Positions 57,358 to 64,000 of a DNA stretch of 64,000 nt are shown here, in pieces. Where the stretch lies: positions 19,034,170 to 19,098,169 of the forward strand of contig NC_088644.1 of NCBI RefSeq assembly GCF_964019385.1. Direction: 5' to 3'. This stretch comes from Sycon ciliatum (lineage: Eukaryota; Porifera; Calcarea; Leucosolenida; Sycettidae). The notes beneath the pieces are model-generated. The model ran no database searches and was not told the origin of the DNA. It saw only the letters and a list, made by a program, of their open reading frames with translations. How positions within the stretch are numbered: position 1 is the first letter of the stretch; each line of letters begins with the position of its first letter. Made by a program: the position numbers and the translations under genes.

Positions 57358-57722
57358 CTGTCCCCGGGGAAAATTGCGGAAAAAAATCGCAAAAAACGCG
57401 GGGAAAAACGCGGCATAATATGGCATAATTTGCGGTGAATTTGCGGTAAATATGCGGTAAATAATATTGATGTGCGGCAATTTTCAGTGAATATGTAGTG
57501 AAATCGATCAGTTACAAGTCTCTGGTGTAAACACTCGTCATATTTGAGTAAAAAGCCGCCACGATGAGACGTTGCTGACCGAACAGTGCACTGTGTGTAC
57601 GTGTAGTGCAACAAAAAAGTTCAAAAAACGCGGAAAAATCGCGGAAAACGCGGTCTTTTAAAAAATCGCAAAAAACGCGGAAAAAAACGCGGCCGCGGAA
57701 TTGCAAATTTCCCCGGGGACAG
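57358..57722. mobile_element. MITE with CTGTCCCCGGGGAAA tips
   Basis: The left end CTGTCCCCGGGGAAAATTGC and right end GCAAATTTCCCCGGGGACAG are inverted repeats. The inside is rich in AAAAACGCGG and GCGGAAAA words on both sides, so the arms extend inward imperfectly. Confidence 0.8.
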
Positions 57723-58423
57723 GAAAGTGTGGGCAATAGATGCTTTCCTCTGGTACAATTCTGTCGGCCTGATGTTCTCTCTTTAGCTTCATGGGTAGAT
57801 TAGGTGAGGTACCATCACCATCATGTTTACATGAGGGTCAAACACTGCACCGTTCTTTGTTGTGACACGACGTAAGTTATTCTAAGTGCTCGCAGACTCC
57901 ATACGTTCCACCAACAACTGGCATGGTTTTCCGTGAACGTCGTGGGTGAACAAATTCCTGTCCAACATGTGTATACAGACATGCCAGCACACACCATGCA
58001 CCATACACACACTTGCCCTGCCCTGTCGAGTCACTGCCACAAGGGCCACTTGGGCCCGGAGCGGCAGTGGAGAGAGAACGGGGGAACGCCGTCCCACGGC
58101 ACCCGGGACACAAACAAGAGTTTGTCTACGTAGGGAGCAGCACACATGCACACACACACACACACACACACACAAAGCGAGAGTTCGGGTGATCTGCCAT
58201 GAGACCGACGTATGGCCGGGGAGAGCTTGAGCAGCGGTGTGTATTCCTGCCCTGGACCGAACGGAAGCAGCGGTCGCAGGACACACAGTGTTCACCACAA
58301 CACGGCTCCACTGCCGTTGGGGACTGAGCCACACACTTGTGACGGGCAAGAACGCCACAGCTAAGAAACCAACGGCCACGGCAATCACACTGCCATGCTC
58401 CACGCTGCTCCTGCACAGGCTTT

Positions 58424-58772
<349 letters not shown>

Positions 58773-59522
58773 ACACAAACACACATACGTGTGCACATGC
58801 TGCAAGAAAGAAAGAGAGCATGAGTGTCAGGTTCTTGCAGAGGAAGTGTTTATCAGCACACACGTATACATGCAAATGCAGGCACGCAATGACCAACTAT
58901 GCACCATGACGTATGTTTGTCACACATAAGATTGCAATACCAAAGAACAACATAAACAAGATCACTTACTTCGTTCTCCTCCAAGTGTGTCCTCCCCAGC
59001 CAAGCCGTCTCCTGCATTTCCCTAGGCGGAATGGAGCCTACGAAATGGTTTCTCTAGACTAGGAGAAGATGCTTGGTATTCGCCATCTCTCCTGAGAAAT
59101 GTTCAGGAAAAATTTCAAAACATACGACATTATTTCGTTCGCTAATCTCCGCTACCGTCGTCTCACGTGGCTTCAGAAGATGTTACGAGAGATAGGAGAG
59201 TCTCCAGCAGGCAGCGCATCCATCTTCAGGAAGTGGAAAGAGCAAACGGCATGGTCCTTGGTTGAGGTAAATGCTGAACGTTTGATTTGTCCCAACCAAG
59301 ATTTCAGCACTTGGTTCGTCACGATTTTCGCTTGCCAGCTAACGTCTCCGCACTCCAGCTTTCCCTTGTCGGTGTCACGTCCCAGTATACAACGGAGAGG
59401 ACTACTAACAAACAGTTTACGGCGCTAACATCCGAGCCCTACTTGAAAAATCGATGCACTTCCCCTTTTTAAAGTGAATGCTTTTTAATAGTTTTTTAAA
59501 AAAACTTTTTATGCTACAGACA

Positions 59523-59623
59523 CAGTGCTGGCAACTGACATGATACGACCCCCTAGCGTCTCGTACGAATCGCTAACGCGGCTAGCGCACCGCTAGGGGG
59601 TCGGATTTCAGTTGCCAGCACTG
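59523..59623. mobile_element. 101-bp MITE or hairpin
   Basis: The ends CAGTGCTGGCAACTGA and TCAGTTGCCAGCACTG are inverted repeats. An inner pair CGACCCCCTAGCG and CGCTAGGGGGTCG extends the hairpin. Confidence 0.8.
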
Positions 59624-61261
59624 TAGTTTATGTTTAGCCTAATAGGGCGTTTTATGCTATAGCATACCGGTACATGTACTGAGCATGACCAAAATCACCA
59701 AACACAGCAAACAAATCGCAGAAGAGTACGCGAAAAAGTCTGTTTCCAAAGTACAGTGTACATGTAGGTATAAAGATATGCGCGCAAAAATTGATTGATC
59801 GGTGCACCGGTGTCCGGTGGTAGACAACTTCTACTCGATCAAAGGCAACATCGTTGTACGCAATGCCAATGGTATAGTTTGCGGTTGATCAGGTTGATCA
59901 GGGAGTACTGTATTCTACGACTCTCTGGCCATGAGATGCTGAAAATCGCGAATTATGCTAGTTTCTCCAAAAAATGCCTAATTGTGCCGGGGCAATGCCC
60001 CCTCGGCCTCTGCGAATACCCCCAGCGCGGCGTAGCCTCGTGCAAGCAAAAACCATTATGCTAGTTTTAAATTTTTAATGCTAGCATTACCCGCTGATGG
60101 CTATACTACTGTTACTTCATTTTCTTCGGGTACTCTTATTATTATTATTATTATTATTTTATTTATTTTACTAGGGTGTTTCCCACAGACCTATGGTCTT
60201 CGGGACTCTGTGTGCGCATACTACACTACACGTACAGCATGTGCATGCCATGTACTTCACTTTAAACCCTTTGTAAGGCTTTGACTGGAGGAGGAAGGAT
60301 GAATAATAGTACAATGTATGTCCGTTTTTGGAAGGTATTATTATAAGCAGTTCCAGTGTTACCGGTACTCAGTAAGGATTGACGAAGACGGATGCTGGGA
60401 TGGAGCACACTGGTCACTGGCGCATGGCACTGCACAGTCATGACGTCAGTCAGCACAGTCATGTACATGACTGTACACATCGTCAGTACAGCATGGAAAC
60501 GGTCTCTCAACCGCTCAACAGGAAAATACACATGTACAGTGAAATCTGTCTAAGACAACCGCTCAAGGGACCTTCAAAACGCAGTCTTTGTAACCAGGCG
60601 GCCTCCTTACTAGCCCGTTCCCAAAGATGCCAAAAAAATTCGCAACTTCTGCTTTTTGTCACGAACATCAGTCGTGATCATTTATGTGCCCCCCCCCCCC
60701 CCCCCCCCGCAACCGTGCCAAAACAAGTGAAAGTTGCTGAAATAATAATAATAATAATAATAATATTCGCGGGATCCGCGTCGGCATCGCTTGAACGTTC
60801 AGAAACACACAAACTAGCCTTCGCATCCGCAGGCCACCACTATGCCTGTTAACCTTAGTGGCGAATGCAGACCTCACAAGTGAGTTGCTGAAATAGCATC
60901 CATATTTCCAGGAAAAGCTCAAACGTTGCTGATATCGCAACTCAAAAATGAGCGAGTTCTTTGTGCATTATGATTCCAAAATTAACCAAAAACGGAGCGG
61001 AAATAGACAACACATTGAAAGTATTATGAACCGGCATATGTTAACAGAGTAAAACATAATTATTATCTATAGAAAAATGAAAGGATTGGACTGAGTCATT
61101 GTCCTTTTTAAGTTTTTATTGTACCTTCGCACAGCATTCAGGACATAGTCTAGTGGCATACTCAGTGCTGCTACATGTACAAGTCATACATTTGTTAGAT
61201 TGACAGATACCGGTTTTTAACCTGTGTTAGGTTATAGTATCAATGTCATATATGTACCTGA
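59624..61261. other. no gene recognised; simple repeats
   Basis: The stretch contains (TTA)n near 60134-60159, a run of 18 C at 60690-60707 and (AAT)n near 60742-60764. A MITE-like fragment (CAGTGAAATCTGTCTAAGAC) lies at 60538. Open frames are short and unrecognised. Confidence 0.5.
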
Positions 61262-61769
61262 TTGTACTTCGAGAAGTACACTTGCCATGATGATTTTGAT
61301 GCAATGTTTCAGCGCTTCTTGTTGAAGCGGAGCATCACGGACACTTCAATGGTCTCCTCCAGGGCGCTTCTTTGCACACAGTTGCGGAAACGTTGCGAAG
61401 TAGTTGATGAAAATGAAGAAAGTTGCGAAAGTTGCGATTTCTTCCAAAACAACAAAAAGTTGCGAAAAAGTGGCGAGCATCTTTGGGAAAGGGCTACTCC
61501 TTATCCAGGGTTATTTTTACTGAGAGTAGCATCCCTTGGTCTCGGTGGTAGTGGTCCTCTTGCCGCAGTCTTGGACAGGTGGCCTATCCGGGATTACTGA
61601 CTGTATCCCCTGGCCTGGGCCCTGGCCGCCGTGCCCGGCCAGCGGCCAGGAGCTTCTCAGTTTTGTGCCCCGATAAAAATGTTCAAGAGCTTGATGCAGA
61701 TTACAGACTACAGTGCATGCACTGGCATGGCAATGTACGTGCAGCTAGTACTAGCACTACTACTAGTAC

Positions 61770-61822
61770 TAGTAATACCAAGAGTACATAACTAAAATGG
61801 TTATGTACTCTTGGTAATACTA
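61770..61822. repeat. short palindrome
   Basis: ACCAAGAGTACATAAC and its complement GTTATGTACTCTTGGT form a hairpin with an 8-base loop, between CTAGTA-type simple sequence. Confidence 0.8.
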
Positions 61823-62166
61823 ATAGTAGTAGTAGATCTACCTGCAGCCGGCCTGGACACTGCCAGTGGACGGCTGGATAGAGTCTGATGTACGAAGTTC
61901 TACTACGAACATACACTGAGCTCATGAGTCTGTAGAACTGCTGGGATTGCGTGGTGGCAACCGTGCCGGCAATGCGCGCTACATACACATCATGTACTAA
62001 CTAAGCTCTCTTGAATAGCCGCTATCGCCGCTAGCCTATCGCTAGTACTGTTTTCATTACAACTGCACCAGAGCTGAATAAGAAGTATCGGTTGCGGTTG
62101 ATATCAATCTCCTCGAGATATGCGTGGGAAGCATGAGGAATGCCTGTCATCATCGGGAAACATGGA

Positions 62167-62214
62167 AAGAGCTGGTTCAAGAGCTGGCTCAAGAGCTGGC
62201 AAAAGAGCTGGCAA
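62167..62214 (+). repeat. 12-bp tandem repeat, four copies
   Basis: The unit AAGAGCTGGCTC, with small changes, is repeated four times. No supported gene contains it. Confidence 0.85.
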
Positions 62215-63512
62215 GATCTGTTGAAACGTGCTCTCCGTGCACATTCCTTTCCTGACGTGCGGTTAAGGTGGTTGAGGGGACCCTTCACTCAGCTATCACC
62301 TCTGTCACTCGCGTCTCTGGGGGATCAAATAACTACTTGCTGTCAGGGAAGGTGAGAGAATACGTGTGCGGCTAGCCGTGCTCGCCTACACAGTACACTG
62401 GTCACTGCTCACTACCACCCACCACCGGTACCACTATCATTCATCGAGTTAGTATTTTTCAAGTCTGCACTAGATAGACTGCAGACTTCGCAGAACATAA
62501 TGCTATTCCCAGGATTCTAGGACGGTACATGAGTGCGCCTTGTCACGTGCACAAGGTTTGTAATGACTGAGTCTGTGACATAGTGACTTGCACTAGATTC
62601 TCGATCACCCACTGTCACTGACTTGACTATCACTACTAGTTCTAGTACTAGTGCAGTACTGCCTACTGGCACTAGTACTAGTAGTGACCAAGCCCAACCT
62701 CCAGAACACCCTCTTGGCTCCATCGTGTAGCCGTGCACATACCCACACGATGCCATCTACGACCAGCTGGCCTAGGCTTGTGCCAGTGCTGGCGTCTCGT
62801 CGACCATGCTCCACTGCTAGTCCTGGCACTAGCACTGCACAGTCTGCAGCAGCAGAAGTGTACGATTACACTTTTCAGCTTGACCGCATCGATCGAAGGG
62901 CTCACTGGCACTACTGACAAGTGCTGTATCACCTAGCATGCATGCACCACAGAACAGCCATGCTGCGGCGCTCCTTTGGGCATAGATGTGATAGAGCTCC
63001 GCTCAATACATCCCTGAATCGCGGCTCCGATCGAAGAAGCCGATCTCCGCTGCGATGATGAGTACGAGTCGCAGAGAGCCGCAGAACAGGTCGCGCTTCA
63101 TACTACTAGACTGGTCACAGAGGATAACCAGTGACAGGTGATTGTCAGTGTGTCTGTCTGAGCTGTGTGTGTGCATGCGTGTGTGCGTGCGGGTTACTTC
63201 AGGGATATAGCTCAGCCGCAGCAGCGCAAGTAGACGCATAACCACTCTACGCTCCGCTGGTACGGGTGCTGAGTAGAGCATAACACCAGGAATAGGATAG
63301 GGTCAGGGAGAGTGTTCATTCGGAAACGGCCAGCCGACAAAGACAAGTTGCTCTTAGATCCTGCTTATAGTTCAAGTCTAGCATTGTCGGGGCTTGCCTG
63401 ATGTCTTCTTATACTCTGCGCATTATCGTGGCCTTCCAAGCTCTGTATTAGTTGCTTGACGGATATCCTCCCAAACTGCCATTCAGTAATACTATCACTT
63501 GGTGAGGCTGGA
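62215..63512. other. region upstream of the terminal gene
   Basis: No gene is supported. CTAGTACTAG simple words occur at 62630-62690. A promoter for the gene starting at 63513 may lie here, but I cannot assign it. Confidence 0.35.
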
Positions 63513-64000
63513 ATGAAGAGAAGATCAGTGGTCTCGTCAGACAGTGTGTTTGACGAAGATGGCATTAGCAGTGGGGACAATGGATATCGAGACGAGGAGG
63601 ATTGCAATCTGCTGACACACGAGATACTGCTGATGGGCTGCACTGCTATCCAGTCCTTGCTAGGCTTGAGTGCTTGGCTCAGTGAGGATAAATCATGGTT
63701 GTGTGATATGGCCATTGGTGTACTCCGGGGTGATGTGGTTCTGGACGATACTCCAGTGCGTGTCAACGTATCCAGTCTCGGTGGAGAACAAGACTATTGT
63801 GGAATGCTCGATGCTAGACTGTCTTCGTGTGATGGATTGATCTATTTGGTGGAAGATAAGCTGGACAAAGACACTCTGGACATGCTGTTCGAGCAGATCC
63901 GACAAGTCAAAGATGGACAGCTATTTTCCCTTGTGCTGGCCTTGATCGGAACTGATCAATCCTCTACTCTTTACACCAATGCAATGAGTTGGTGCAGCGA
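63513..64000 (+). CDS. candidate Rho/Ras-like pseudo-GTPase, 5' part, runs off the window
   Basis: The frame has 162 codons from the first ATG and is still open at the window edge. An in-frame TGA lies upstream near 63399. Residues 37-50 (EILLMGCTAIQSLL) sit where a beta-1/P-loop is expected, but GK[ST] is missing. Residues 84-113 (VNVSSLGGEQDY, then DGLIYLV) align without gaps to the switch II/beta-4 part of Rho proteins (DTAGQEDY then TDVFLV). The catalytic-site Asp is replaced by Ser. LALIGTDQ near 142-149 stands where NKxD would be. This suggests a GTPase fold that may not bind nucleotide. The first 30 residues are acidic and Ser-rich. The identification is by motif spacing only. Confidence 0.5.
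   Translation, partial: MKRRSVVSSDSVFDEDGISSGDNGYRDEEDCNLLTHEILLMGCTAIQSLLGLSAWLSEDKSWLCDMAIGVLRGDVVLDDTPVRVNVSSLGGEQDYCGMLDARLSSCDGLIYLVEDKLDKDTLDMLFEQIRQVKDGQLFSLVLALIGTDQSSTLYTNAMSWCS

Overview
The window is nuclear DNA from an animal, most likely a marine invertebrate. It has spliced genes with GT-AG introns of 0.7 to 1.4 kb, long CA, CT and GA microsatellites, and a dense mix of animal transposons: Ty3/gypsy LTR elements (one a chromovirus), a Penelope-like element, non-LTR reverse transcriptase fragments, a tRNA-headed SINE, hAT and Tigger-like MITEs, TTAA-flanked foldback elements and many palindromes. There is no bacterial or organellar gene structure. The species cannot be named from the sequence.

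Layout. 1-6.4 kb is mostly small repeats and foldback elements. 6.4-11.7 kb carries one well-supported host gene on the minus strand. Its five exons join in phase and encode an aminoglycoside-phosphotransferase-fold (APH family) kinase; the last exon or exons were not found. 12.9-13.9 kb is the 3' part of a Penelope-like element with a GIY-YIG endonuclease and AT-hook-like motifs, followed by two perfect back-to-back palindromes. A block of about 10.1 kb (14.535-24.657 kb) is repeated in direct orientation at 42.94-53.025 kb, nearly identical apart from several indels. Each copy holds a non-LTR reverse transcriptase remnant and exon-like segments of unrecognised host genes.

The 18 kb between the two copies is filled by nested LTR retrotransposons. 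Element Gy1 (25.574-33.535 kb, plus strand, identical-looking 137-bp LTRs, target duplication CAGAC) sits inside a MITE. Its gag-pol frame is split by a 3.2-kb TTAA-flanked element with terminal inverted repeats of about 515 bp. Element Gy2 (36.855-41.933 kb, minus strand, identical-looking 183-bp LTRs, target duplication GTTCC) is an intact-looking chromovirus with a C-terminal chromodomain. It lies inside the reverse transcriptase of an older, decayed gypsy copy, Gy3. Gy2 has an initiator-tRNA-Met primer site that overlaps its gag start codon. It also has a textbook -1 frameshift signal (CCCAAAC followed by a perfect 12-bp stem) at the gag/pol junction.

53-63 kb is repeat-rich: TA-flanked MITEs, a 143-bp-arm palindrome, a 2.65-kb element with long inverted repeats that may carry a captured exon, and about 340 bp of CA/CT microsatellite. 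The window ends inside an open reading frame (63.513 kb onward, plus strand). It aligns without gaps to the switch II/beta-4 part of Rho/Ras GTPases but lacks the nucleotide-binding residues, so it is a candidate pseudo-GTPase.

All identifications were made by reading the sequence. No database search, alignment program or expression data was used.
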